Assembly: GCA_000824785.1 (NCBI GenBank)
Contig: CCNB01000007.1
Location: 165 to 64,164 of the forward strand
DNA: 64,000 nt
Source of the DNA: Mesorhizobium plurifarium
GTDB taxonomy: Bacteria; Pseudomonadota; Alphaproteobacteria; Rhizobiales; Rhizobiaceae
Direction of reading: 5' to 3'
Positions 24,837 to 33,331 of this stretch are shown piece by piece (positions within the stretch are counted from its first letter, which is position 1; each line of letters starts with the position of its first letter). Made by a program: the position numbers and the translations under genes. The notes under the pieces were generated by a model that worked only from the letters and a program-made list of their open reading frames with translations, ran no database searches and was not told where the DNA came from.

Positions 24837-26809
24837 TCCTCGTCCTCCGGATCTCCCTTGGGCCAGAACCAGCCGATCAGCGTGACGGCGATCGGCGCGG
24901 CGCCCCAGACGATCGCCCAGGGCGTGAAGATCGAGTAGAGGAAGGTGCCGCCGACGGCGATCGCCGCCAGCAGCGGCCAGATCGACGGCGTCGCCGATTT
25001 CTCGCGGATGTCGGGATGGGCTTCCGCCACCGTCGAGATCAGCAGCTCGCGTACGTCGGCGCGAAGCCCGGTCGCCACGGGAAGCGCCTGGGGTTCGGCC
25101 CAAAGCGGCTCGACATTCGTCACGACCGGAATGCGCGCGAAATTATAGCTGGGCGGCGGCGAGGAGGTCGCCCATTCAAGCGTGCCGGCATCCCAGGGAT
25201 TGTCGCCCGCGGGCGCGCCCTTTAGCGCGCCGTGGATCAGATTGAAGGCAAACAGCACGAAGCTCAGGAAAAAGAGCACCGCGCCGGCGGTGATGAAAAG
25301 ATTGATGTTCCCCCAGCCGAGCTCGGCCGGATAGGTATAGACCCGGCGCGGCATGCCCCACAGGCCGACGATGTGCATGGGGAAGAAAGCCGCGTTGAAG
25401 CCGATCAGGGCGAGCCAGAAATGCCAGCGCCCGAGGCGCTCGCTCATCATGCGACCGGTGATTTTGGGGAACCAGAAATAAGCCGCGCCAAGCAGCGGAA
25501 AGACCGCGCCGCCGATCAGCACGTAGTGGAAGTGAGCGACGACGAAATAAGTGTCGTGCACCTGCAGGTCGAGCGGCACCGAGGCCAGCATGACCCCGGT
25601 GAGGCCGCCGATCACGAAGATGAAGAAGAAGCCGAAGACGAACAGCAGCGGCGTGCGGATCACCGGCCTGCCGTCCCAGAGAGTCGCCAGCCAGCAGAAG
25701 ATCTGAACGCCGTTGGGGATGGCGATCATCATGCTGGACGCTGTGAAGAAGCTGGCGCCGAGCTTCGGCAGCCCGGTCGCGAACATGTGGTGAACCCAGA
25801 GGCCGAACGACAGGAAACCGACGGCGATCAACGAAAGGACCAGACCGAGATGGCCGAACACCGGGCGCCGGGCGAAGGCCGGGATGATGGCGGAGACCAT
25901 GCCCGTTGCCGGCAGGAAGATGATGTAGACTTCGGGATGGCCGAAGAACCAGAACAGGTGCTGGAACAGCAGTGCGTCGCCGCCTTCGGCCGGGTTGAAG
26001 ATGTGCGTGCCGACGAGCCGGTCGAGGATCAGGAAGGTCGAGGTGATCATCACGGCCGGCATGGCGAAGACGACGACGAAGGACGTGACCAGCAGCGACC
26101 AGACGTAGAGCGGGATCTTGTCGAGCGACATGCCGGGCGCACGCTGCTTGAATATGGTGACGATGGTCGCGACGGCGACCGCGAGCGAGGACACCTCGGT
26201 ATAGGTGATCATCTGCGCCCAGACATCGGCGCGCTTGCCGGGCCCGTATTCCGGCCCGGACAGCGGCACATAAGCGAACCAGCCGACATCCGGCGCCATC
26301 GAGAGGGCGAAGGACACCCAGGCGAAGAGGCCTCCCGAGACATAGACCCAATAGCTGAAGGCGTTGAGGCGGGGGAAGGCGATGTTGCGGGTGCCGACCA
26401 TCAACGGCACCAGGTAGATGCCGGTCGCCTGGACGATGGGCACGGCGAACAGGAACATCATGGTGACGCCATGCATCGTGAAGAGCTGGTTGTAGAGATC
26501 CGGGCCGATCAGGCCGCGGCGCGGGCCCGAGAGCTGGATGCGCATGACCACGGCATTGAGGCCACCCAGACACAGAAAGAGGAAGGCGGTGATCAGGTAG
26601 CGGCGTGCGATGACCTTGTGATCGACGCTCGACAGCGCCCCGATGATGCCGGGAGGCGTACGCCACGTCCGCGTCAGCCAGCGATGCAGGCTGGCGTCAT
26701 CCATGCCGGTGTCGCGCGGTCCGTCGCGCTCTGGCGCGACATCGCCTTTGGCGGACGCCTCGCGCTCCGGTGGCAGATCGCGTTCGCTTGTGAGATCCGC
26801 GCTGCTCAT
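24833..26809 (-). CDS. ctaD: Cytochrome c oxidase subunit I
   Basis: A 658-residue subunit I with haem a, haem a3 and CuB ligands: QLFTMHGVTMMFLFAV (haem a His), FWFFGHPEVYIIFLP (CuB His plus cross-linked Tyr), GLWVHHMFATGLP (two CuB His) and VVAHFHYVLIGGAVF (haem a3 and haem a His). The HPEVY motif marks the A-type D/K-channel family that pumps protons. The N-terminal 35 residues are acidic and hydrophilic, and two extra C-terminal helices (IWPLLAAIAVGGTFLYSIF) are present. The ATG at 26809 overlaps the subunit II stop by 4 bp. Confidence 0.95.
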   Translation of the reverse strand: MSSADLTSERDLPPEREASAKGDVAPERDGPRDTGMDDASLHRWLTRTWRTPPGIIGALSSVDHKVIARRYLITAFLFLCLGGLNAVVMRIQLSGPRRGLIGPDLYNQLFTMHGVTMMFLFAVPIVQATGIYLVPLMVGTRNIAFPRLNAFSYWVYVSGGLFAWVSFALSMAPDVGWFAYVPLSGPEYGPGKRADVWAQMITYTEVSSLAVAVATIVTIFKQRAPGMSLDKIPLYVWSLLVTSFVVVFAMPAVMITSTFLILDRLVGTHIFNPAEGGDALLFQHLFWFFGHPEVYIIFLPATGMVSAIIPAFARRPVFGHLGLVLSLIAVGFLSFGLWVHHMFATGLPKLGASFFTASSMMIAIPNGVQIFCWLATLWDGRPVIRTPLLFVFGFFFIFVIGGLTGVMLASVPLDLQVHDTYFVVAHFHYVLIGGAVFPLLGAAYFWFPKITGRMMSERLGRWHFWLALIGFNAAFFPMHIVGLWGMPRRVYTYPAELGWGNINLFITAGAVLFFLSFVLFAFNLIHGALKGAPAGDNPWDAGTLEWATSSPPPSYNFARIPVVTNVEPLWAEPQALPVATGLRADVRELLISTVAEAHPDIREKSATPSIWPLLAAIAVGGTFLYSIFTPWAIVWGAAPIAVTLIGWFWPKGDPEDEE

Positions 26810-27819
26810 TTCAGCCCCTCGAGATAGGCGACGATGGCGTTGAGTTCGTCGCCGCTGAGATCTACCACCGGCATATGAGAGCCGGGCTTCACGCCCTGCG
26901 GATCGGCTATCCAGGCGGCGAGATTGCCGCGGCTCATCGTCAATGTTCCGGCTGCGAGCGTCTGCCGGCTGGCAACATGGGTGAGATCGGGCGCGACCGT
27001 TCCCCCCGCGGGCGTGCCGCCGATCTTGTGGCACATCACACATGGGCGCTTCAGGAAGAGGTTCTCGCCGGCTTTGGCCTCGTCGCTCATTGGAGCGGCG
27101 GCCGGCTGCAACTGGTCGTTCCACCAGGCGTCGAATTTTGCGCGCGGCTCGGCGATGACGAAGGTGCCCATATTGGCATGCTGCGCCCCGCAGAACTCGG
27201 CGCATTGGCCCCGGTAGACGCCGGGCTTGTCGGCCTTGATGTCGAGCACATTCATATGACCGGGGATCAGGTCGAGCTTGCCGGAGAGGCTCGGGACCCA
27301 GAAGGAGTGGATCACATCCGTGGAGGTGAGAAGAAGCCGCACGGGCTCGCCGGCGGGAATATGGATCTCGTTGGCCGTGGTCAGGATGCGGCTCGGCGTG
27401 GCGTCCTCATAGCGCACCTCCCACCACCATTGGTGACCTGTGACGCGAATGGTCAGCGCGACGTCCGAGCCGATCGCGGCAAGCGTCCTGTTGGCGAAGA
27501 AGCTGACCAAGGTGAGCCCGACCAGGATCACGGCGGTCAGACCGACGGCGGTCATCACCACGCGCAGCTTGCGATTGTCCGCGCCGGCGTCGAGGACAAG
27601 CGGCTCGGCACGTTGCCGCGAGCGCATCATCAACGGCATGGCAAGGGCGACCATCACCAGCACCCACACCACCGCGCACAGGCCGGTGAAGAACCAGATC
27701 AGCCATGCCAACTCGCTCGCCGCAGGGCCTTTCGGGTCGAGCGCCGACTGCCAGCCCGAGCATCCCTGAAGAGACAGGGCAATTGCCGTGGCGAACGCAA
27801 TCGAGGCCAAGCGTTTCAC
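26806..27819 (-). CDS. ctaC: Cytochrome c oxidase subunit II with fused cytochrome c domain (caa3 type)
   Basis: A 337-residue subunit II. A lipoprotein signal (ALSLQGCSG) is followed by two membrane helices, then the cupredoxin domain with VTGHQWWWEVRYED and the CuA site VYRGQCAEFCGAQHANMG. The C-terminal class I cytochrome c domain has CVMCH and a Met ligand in GSHMPVVDLSGDELNAI. The fused haem domain defines the caa3 subtype. It takes electrons from cytochrome c for oxygen reduction by CtaD. It overlaps the upstream cytochrome gene by 4 bp. Confidence 0.95.
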   Translation of the reverse strand: MKRLASIAFATAIALSLQGCSGWQSALDPKGPAASELAWLIWFFTGLCAVVWVLVMVALAMPLMMRSRQRAEPLVLDAGADNRKLRVVMTAVGLTAVILVGLTLVSFFANRTLAAIGSDVALTIRVTGHQWWWEVRYEDATPSRILTTANEIHIPAGEPVRLLLTSTDVIHSFWVPSLSGKLDLIPGHMNVLDIKADKPGVYRGQCAEFCGAQHANMGTFVIAEPRAKFDAWWNDQLQPAAAPMSDEAKAGENLFLKRPCVMCHKIGGTPAGGTVAPDLTHVASRQTLAAGTLTMSRGNLAAWIADPQGVKPGSHMPVVDLSGDELNAIVAYLEGLK

Positions 27820-28349
27820 GGCGACTTCCCCAAGGTGGCGGCATCCGGCATGCGGTTTTCCGACGGATGCGCCATCATGTCGTCATTGCGCGACGGCGCA
27901 GCGGAGGAGGGCGCATTGCCGCTCAAGGAGCGAACGAAGGCCGCAAGCTCCCAGATCTGGTCGTCGGGGATCTTGTCGCGGAAGCTCGGCATGCCGTTCG
28001 GACGGCCGTCGCGGATCGTGGCATGGATGCTTTCCATCGAGCTGCCGTAGATCCACTTCTCGTCCATCAGCGCAGGACCCATGCCGCCGCCGCCATTGGC
28101 ATGGCACCCCGAACAGTTGAACCAGCCGAACAGGCGCTTGCCTTCGCTCAGATGAAAGGCATTGGCCTCGAAGCTCGCCGCCTTATTGTCCGTCGGGGAG
28201 GGGCGCTGTCCGCCGGGCTCTAAAGCGGTCACCGGCGTCGGCTGTTCGCCGGAGCCGAGCGCCGATTGCGGGCGCGTGTCCCGCTCTTCGCGCTGGCATG
28301 CCGCCAGCGCTAAACCCGCCAGGAGAAGCATGGCGACCGCGGGTTTCAT
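27816..28349 (-). CDS. Lipoprotein cytochrome c linked to the PQQ dehydrogenase and oxidase
   Basis: A 177-residue protein with a lipobox (LLAGLALAACQRE), a Pro/Gly linker and one haem motif CSGCH (about residues 79-83), followed by GMPSFRDKIPDDQIWELAAF with the Met ligand. It sits between the PQQ dehydrogenase/MoxJ-like genes and oxidase subunit II, with 4-bp overlaps on both sides, so it probably carries electrons between them, as cytochrome cL does for methanol dehydrogenase. Its lipid anchor and sequence differ from soluble XoxG. Confidence 0.85.
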   Translation of the reverse strand: MKPAVAMLLLAGLALAACQREERDTRPQSALGSGEQPTPVTALEPGGQRPSPTDNKAASFEANAFHLSEGKRLFGWFNCSGCHANGGGGMGPALMDEKWIYGSSMESIHATIRDGRPNGMPSFRDKIPDDQIWELAAFVRSLSGNAPSSAAPSRNDDMMAHPSENRMPDAATLGKSP

Positions 28350-29215
28350 CGCACCAGGCTCCCGGCCATGTCGAGACGCGGCACGCCATATTGCGCCAGA
28401 ACCGCGTCGATCTCGGACTTGTGCCTGGCGAGAGCGCTGTTCACATCGCTGCGGAGCGCATCGTCCTCGCGCCGAACGCCCATCGAGATGTCGTACATCA
28501 GTGGCAATTGTGGCCCGTCGATGCGAGGTGTGACCGGCGTGATCCTGAGCGGCACCTTCTGCTTCTGGGCGAAATAGCCGGCGAGCGGGCCCCAGACCAC
28601 CGCGAGGTCGATCTCGCCGCTCGCCACCGCTTCGATGATGCGTGCCGGCGGATTGGGAACGGAGTAGTCGCCATAGACCGGGTAGCCGATAAGATGCCCG
28701 ACGATGCCGCGGCGCCCAAGCGCCTGGACAGGAGGCGAGTTGGCGCCGTCGTCCCCGATGAGCTGAACGCCGATACGCAGCTCTCGCAACCGCGGGTCGT
28801 TGAAGGAGGTCACGTCCGGGCTGTCCTGGCGCGCCACGAAGACGTAGGACGAACGGTAGTAGGGCCGGGTGGTACGCAGCATTTCGAGATTGGCGGGCGT
28901 GCCCGGCACGAGATCGCAAAGTCCCGCCTTCAGCGTATTGCGCACGAAGCCGCGGCGCTGCGCCCACCAGGTGTAGGTCAGCTTGGCGCCGAGATCGTCA
29001 GCAATGATTTGCGCGATCCTGTTCTCGAAGCCCTGGCCGGCCGCGTTGGAAAAGGGCAGGTTGTTCGGATCGGCGCAGACCCTGAGCTCACGAGCGCCGG
29101 CGGTCGCCGGCAAGAGCAGCAAGGCGAGCGCGGCGATGCCGAGCGCGACCCGCGGGAACAGCTTCCGTGCCGCGCTGTGAATCAAGCCGAACACATCAGG
29201 GCAGACGGAACACAT
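28346..29215 (-). CDS. xoxJ: MoxJ/XoxJ-like periplasmic protein associated with a PQQ dehydrogenase
   Basis: A 289-residue periplasmic protein of the SBP_bac_3 fold, in the subgroup annotated as quinoprotein dehydrogenase-associated substrate-binding protein. It has a signal peptide (VALGIAALALLLLPATAGA) and motifs ELRVCADPNNLPFSN, CDLVPGTPANLEMLRTTRPY and AVASGEIDLAVVWGPLAGYF. Such proteins are thought to help mature or activate the lanthanide-dependent dehydrogenase. It overlaps the dehydrogenase gene by 20 bp and the cytochrome gene by 4 bp. Confidence 0.85.
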   Translation of the reverse strand: MCSVCPDVFGLIHSAARKLFPRVALGIAALALLLLPATAGARELRVCADPNNLPFSNAAGQGFENRIAQIIADDLGAKLTYTWWAQRRGFVRNTLKAGLCDLVPGTPANLEMLRTTRPYYRSSYVFVARQDSPDVTSFNDPRLRELRIGVQLIGDDGANSPPVQALGRRGIVGHLIGYPVYGDYSVPNPPARIIEAVASGEIDLAVVWGPLAGYFAQKQKVPLRITPVTPRIDGPQLPLMYDISMGVRREDDALRSDVNSALARHKSEIDAVLAQYGVPRLDMAGSLVR

Positions 29216-31073
29216 AGAGCGTGCCTCCCGCCGTCGTCGCGTTTTTCAGGTCCTTCATCGCATTGACGAAACCGAGCGCGGCGGTGGCATCGCGCGGATC
29301 GAGGTCGCCCGAAACGATGGCGCCGGCCCAGCCGCCGACGCCGGACAAAACGGCGACATATTGGTGGCCGTCAGGGCCGCGATAGGTGATGGGTTGGCCT
29401 ATGATGCCGGACGAAGTCTTGAACTGCCAAAGCAACTCGCCGGTCTTGGCGCTCACCGCCTTGAACCAGCCTTCCATGGTTCCATAGAAGACCACGTCGC
29501 CGGCTGTCGCGACGGCGCCGCTCCACACCGGGAAGTTCTCCTTGAGGCTCCAGGCTGGTTTCTCCCCGGCGATATCCCAAGCCGTGAAGGCGCCGCGATT
29601 GCCGCCCGGCCCGGGGATCATGCGCACGTTCATCCCGACATAGGGCGTGCCGGCGATGTAGTTCACCTCGACGCCTTCCTCGTCCATGCAAAGATTATTG
29701 TGCGGGATGTAGAGCAGGCCGGTCTTTGGCGAAAAGGCCGAAGGCTGCCAGTCCTTGAGGCCCGACGCGGTCGGGCAGATGTCGCGGACGACCTTGCCGG
29801 TGCCCGTCAGCTTGTCCGGGTTTTCGATCAGGCGGCCGGTCTTGAGATCGACGCCCTTGCTGGAATTGACGGGGCCATAAGGTTTTGCGGACAGAACTTC
29901 GCCCGTCGTCCGGTCGAGGAGGTAGAGGTAACCGTTGCGCTCGGGGCGGACGAGCACCTTGCGCGGCTTGCCCTGCCAGTTCAGGTCGAGCAGGACCTGC
30001 TCGTTGATACCGTCATAATCGTGCAGGTCGTGCGGGCTCCATTGATAGAACCACTTCGCCGCTCCGGTGTCCGGGTCGCGCGCGAAGATTCCTGATGTCC
30101 ATTTGTTGTCGCCGGGCCGCAGATCGGGATTCCAGGGCCCGGGATTGCCGGTGCCGTGGAAGATCAGGTTGAGGTCCGGGTCATATGAAATCCAACCCCA
30201 CATATTGCCGCCGCCGATCTTCCAGGCTTCGGGCGGCCATGTCGTGACGCCGAGGTCCTTGCCCTTGTCCATGTCGTAATGCGGCTTGAAGTCGGGCCCG
30301 ATCAGCACGTCTTTGTCGGGCCCGGTATTGTAAGCCGTCCACACGACATGACCATCGCCGGCGTCGAGCGCCTTGACCCAACCGCGAACGCCCATCTCGC
30401 CGCCGGAGTTGCCGACCAGCACTTTACCCTTCACCACAAGCGGCGCCATGGTGATGGTCTCGCCGATATTGATGTTGCCGATATGGGCGTTCCAGATCGG
30501 CTGCCCGCTGTTCGCATCGAGCGCGATGGTGTGGCCGTCGAGCGTGTTGAAGAAGAGGCGCCCGTCCGCAAAGGCTGCGCCGCGGTTGACGACGTCACAA
30601 CAGGCAACGCCTTGCGCGGCGGGCTCAGGATTGGGCTCGTATTTCCATTTCATCGGCGCGCCGGGTTTGGAAAGGTCGAGCGCGTAGACGATGTTGGGGA
30701 ACGGCGTCACGATGTACATGGTGGTGCCGACGACCAGCGGTGCGGCTTCCTGCCCCTTGTTCACTCCGGTCGAAAAGGTGAAGGCGACCTGCAGGTTCTT
30801 GACGTTGCCTTCGTTGATTTCCGCGAGCTCACTGTAACGGGTCGAGGCGTAGTTCTTGGCCGGCATTGTCCATTGCCCGTCATCGGGTGGCGCGGCCGCG
30901 GCGGGCGGAGAGATCGCGGGCGCAAGCGGAGCTTCCGAAGCGGCTGTCGGCAAGGGGGCGCACACCAACAGCATGGCTGCAAGAACACCCACGAAATGTT
31001 TTCGGCACGCCGCTGGGCTATCGACGCGTGCCAAGTCACTGCAGGATGCTGCAGCTTGCATTGCTCGCTTCAT
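29196..31073 (-). CDS. xoxF: PQQ-dependent alcohol dehydrogenase, lanthanide (XoxF) type
   Basis: A 625-residue eight-bladed quinoprotein. The signal region is FVGVLAAMLLVCAPLPTAA. The vicinal disulfide is in GVACCDVVNRG (Cys158-Cys159). Metal ligands are Glu226 (GGEMGVRGW), Asn310 (GTGNPGPWN), the catalytic Asp352 and the extra Asp354 in LHDYDGINE. The second Asp of D-Y-D marks lanthanide-dependent XoxF/ExaF enzymes; calcium MxaF types have Ala there. Which alcohol it oxidises is not shown. The ATG at 31073 overlaps the upstream stop by 4 bp. No PQQ biosynthesis genes are in the window. Confidence 0.88.
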   Translation of the reverse strand: MKRAMQAAASCSDLARVDSPAACRKHFVGVLAAMLLVCAPLPTAASEAPLAPAISPPAAAAPPDDGQWTMPAKNYASTRYSELAEINEGNVKNLQVAFTFSTGVNKGQEAAPLVVGTTMYIVTPFPNIVYALDLSKPGAPMKWKYEPNPEPAAQGVACCDVVNRGAAFADGRLFFNTLDGHTIALDANSGQPIWNAHIGNINIGETITMAPLVVKGKVLVGNSGGEMGVRGWVKALDAGDGHVVWTAYNTGPDKDVLIGPDFKPHYDMDKGKDLGVTTWPPEAWKIGGGNMWGWISYDPDLNLIFHGTGNPGPWNPDLRPGDNKWTSGIFARDPDTGAAKWFYQWSPHDLHDYDGINEQVLLDLNWQGKPRKVLVRPERNGYLYLLDRTTGEVLSAKPYGPVNSSKGVDLKTGRLIENPDKLTGTGKVVRDICPTASGLKDWQPSAFSPKTGLLYIPHNNLCMDEEGVEVNYIAGTPYVGMNVRMIPGPGGNRGAFTAWDIAGEKPAWSLKENFPVWSGAVATAGDVVFYGTMEGWFKAVSAKTGELLWQFKTSSGIIGQPITYRGPDGHQYVAVLSGVGGWAGAIVSGDLDPRDATAALGFVNAMKDLKNATTAGGTLYVFRLP

Positions 31074-31852
31074 TTTGGCGCCGCGCCTCCGACTCCCGCG
31101 CCGAGTTCCGCCGCAATGTCTGCCTCGTGCCCGGCACAAAGCGGGTGACCCCAGCCGGAGGCGCTCTTTCCGCCGGGATCGAGATCATAGATGATGGCAT
31201 CTTTGCGGTTGGGATTGACGCCAGCTGGAACCTTGTCGAGGCCGAGGGCTGCCCGAACTCGCCAGGCGACGTTATGATCGGCGCAGGAGGAATCTCCACT
31301 CACGCCGAGCGCCCCGACGATTGTTTTGCCGTCGTACAGGGCCAAGCCTCCGCCGAACACGACGACGCCTCCGATCGGCTTGCCGATCAGCGGGTCGTTG
31401 GCGCTTCCAAACGTCTTGGGATCGCCCGCGTAAGCCGCTGCCTGGTTAACGGGGTTGGTGGCCTGCAGGCCAAATAGCGGACCGCCCGGCTGGACGCCGG
31501 CATAGAGATTCGCAGTCGAAAGCGCCATGGTCGCAAGACTGAGCCCATTGGCGGTGTTGGCTTTCTCGGCCGCGATCAGCCGGCTACCGGGCCACTGCGC
31601 ATCAACCGTGGGGCCACTGAAGGCAACGGCACAGACGGTGCCGTCGCGAGCGACCAGTGCCGCCCATTCATTGGTTTCGAAGCCGCCATTCGCCGGACCG
31701 CCGCTCGCCTTCACATTTGCCTTTACGGCCGAGAGCAGCTTGTCGTGATCGGCTGGACAGGGGGCTTGGGCGCCAGCCGCGTTCTGATGCGTCAAGCCAA
31801 CCGCCAAGACCAGAAGGCCCAAAGCTAGCAACGAAGACCGACGATGAGCCAT
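31070..31852 (-). CDS. Exported HbpS/GlcG-like heme-binding family protein
   Basis: A 260-residue protein with a Sec signal (LLALGLLVLAVGLTHQNAAG) and a GlcG/HbpS (DUF336) core: ANGLSLATMALSTANLYAGV, GKPIGGVVVFGGGLALYDG and TIVGALGVSGDSSCADHNVA. HbpS-like proteins bind haem or small ligands; exported members are often next to PQQ dehydrogenase genes, with unknown role. It is the first gene of the operon running to the oxidase, and a predicted EcfG-type promoter lies 29 bp upstream. Confidence 0.8.
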   Translation of the reverse strand: MAHRRSSLLALGLLVLAVGLTHQNAAGAQAPCPADHDKLLSAVKANVKASGGPANGGFETNEWAALVARDGTVCAVAFSGPTVDAQWPGSRLIAAEKANTANGLSLATMALSTANLYAGVQPGGPLFGLQATNPVNQAAAYAGDPKTFGSANDPLIGKPIGGVVVFGGGLALYDGKTIVGALGVSGDSSCADHNVAWRVRAALGLDKVPAGVNPNRKDAIIYDLDPGGKSASGWGHPLCAGHEADIAAELGAGVGGAAPK

Positions 31853-31880
31853 GATCCGGAAACGTTTGTTGATGTTACCA

Positions 31881-31905
31881 AACTGGCAATCGGCTTCTTT
31901 GTTCC
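31881..31905 (-). promoter_or_regulatory. Predicted EcfG/RpoE2-type promoter for the xoxF-caa3 oxidase operon
   Basis: On the minus strand GGAAC (31905-31901), 17 bases, GTT (31883-31881). It is the only promoter candidate I see before a run of ten tightly spaced genes. Confidence 0.6.
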
Positions 31906-32199
31906 TCTTTCATGAAAAGGGTAGTAGCCGATCGGCTCGATGGTGTGGAGGGACGCCGGGCAGCGGACTCAGTTTGGATCACCGGCCGGATCAAAATGCG
32001 TCGGAGAGCGTCCGATCATGGCGTTGGCAGGCTCGCCGTTTTGCGGCCGCGCCGGGCTTGCAAACCTATCTCGAACCCGTTCGAGAGACGAGTCACGCGC
32101 TCGCTCCGCACCTCGTTGAAGCGGCTACGTCGCTCTTGGCGATTATGTCGGTCTCGCCATTACCAAGATTGGCGACCGAGGCATGAGCCGGCGTTTTGC

Positions 32200-32435
32200 A
32201 ATCGAAGGATAGGTTTTGCAGGAGCTGTCTTGGCCGGAAAACACGATGCCGGCGGCCTGGAATGCCCGGCGCATGTCAAGCAGCATTTCAGGCCAGGGCA
32301 GCGGCCCACCACGCTCGATTCGCGAATACTCGCCTCGCTCAAATCGCACTTGACGCCAGCCCGACCTGAGGCCAGTTCAACGAGGCTCGAGCCGCCTTTA
32401 CCTGCTCTGGCGTTAGAGGAGCCACCAGACATCTC
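32200..32435 (-). pseudogene. XRE-type helix-turn-helix regulator remnant
   Basis: Minus-strand pieces in three frames join to a typical small XRE regulator: LTPEQVKAARASLNWPQVGL, then DLSEASIRE, then ERGGPLPWPEMLLDMRRAFQ and AAGIVFSGQD. This matches the family pattern L-x-x-x-Q-x-x-A-A-R-x-x-L-x-W, a second helix with T/S-I-R, and an A-G-V/I-x-F end. At least two frameshifts break it. The rest of 31,906-32,900 holds no gene I can support. Confidence 0.6.
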
Positions 32436-32900
32436 CACTGCTGTTTGATGTTGCCTCGAACTGGGAGGTCAAGAACATCCATTGCTGGCAAAAAGTTGGA
32501 AAGGCCATATGCCGCTTGGACCATTGCCGCTTGGAACAACGATGTTTGCGCAGCGTTTGATTGCAATGGAACAGCTTCGTTCAGATCTGGAGGCAATGGC
32601 GCAGCCGGGGCTACTGGATCGCCCTTGGACTTCTCGTCATCCCTTATGGTGTGAGTGTATTTTTCCTAGTAAGGCATTGCCACTGTCTGTGATTGGTCGA
32701 ATCGCCCAGTATTTTTAGAGTCGCCAGACCATACGAGAGAAAACGAAGGGTTGGCGACTAGCCGCTAACGAATTGATTTACTGTGGAAAGCAATGATACT
32801 CGGGGTTACCAAAGATTGGTCCAGAGAATGCGTTGATTTACAGGCGTGACGGCCACGATCAGCGAATGTCGTTATGGGTGGTTGCGTGTCCCGGGAACCA

Positions 32901-32939
32901 GATACAAAAGAGCCCGCCTCGCGCGGGCTCTTTTGTATC
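32901..32939. terminator. Perfect 17-bp inverted repeat, bidirectional terminator-like
   Basis: GATACAAAAGAGCCCGC (32901-32917) pairs with GCGGGCTCTTTTGTATC (32923-32939) around CTCGC. A GC-rich core flanked by A4 and T4 on the two arms is the form of a two-way intrinsic terminator. No intact gene ends nearby, so it may belong to a lost one. Confidence 0.7.
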
Positions 32940-33023
32940 TTGCCGCGAAGGCCGGCGATCTAAACCCGCATCAGGCCCCGCAAGAAGGCGAAGCCGACGC
33001 CGCGGGACAAAAAGCCAAATCCT

Positions 33024-33038
33024 TGTCCCCGCAACCAA
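33024..33038. repeat. Left copy of a 15-bp direct repeat flanking the HMG/mevalonate locus
   Basis: TGTCCCCGCAACCAA is identical at 33024-33038 and 46339-46353. Here it is preceded by CCAAATCCT, so the whole string resembles the 3' end of a rhizobial initiator tRNA (T-arm, acceptor, CCA) with one extra base. No intact tRNA is present. The stretch 33,039-33,331 contains no gene I can support. Confidence 0.6.
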
Positions 33039-33331
33039 TTTCTATCATAAATCAATTACCGTCCCGGTCTAGCCGCGGCGGTTTTTGCGTTGGAGGGCAC
33101 GCGCCTCATGTCGGTCGTTGCGTTGGGTTTAGAACCGGCCCTAAAAGGCGACATCCGCCCGGCCCGCCAATCATAACGGCTAGAGAGCTGCTGAACCCAA
33201 GACCGCCGGGCCCGCAGAGCGGCTTGGGAGGGGAGGGCTCTCCACAACCCCCGAAACCTTGGAGGTTAGTCTACACCCGGTGGCTGAATCGCACCGCAGA
33301 CGGCCTCTTTTTTCCGCGTGGTTGAGGCCGC

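Noticed and set aside
25176..26827. Long open frames (about 500 codons) on both strands opposite and overlapping ctaD
   Set aside because: They are antisense or frame-shifted shadows produced by high GC; the ctaD frame holds all oxidase ligands.
33016..33038. An intact tRNA gene at the left repeat
   Set aside because: Only a 3'-end-like string is present, with an extra base; no D arm or anticodon arm can be formed upstream.
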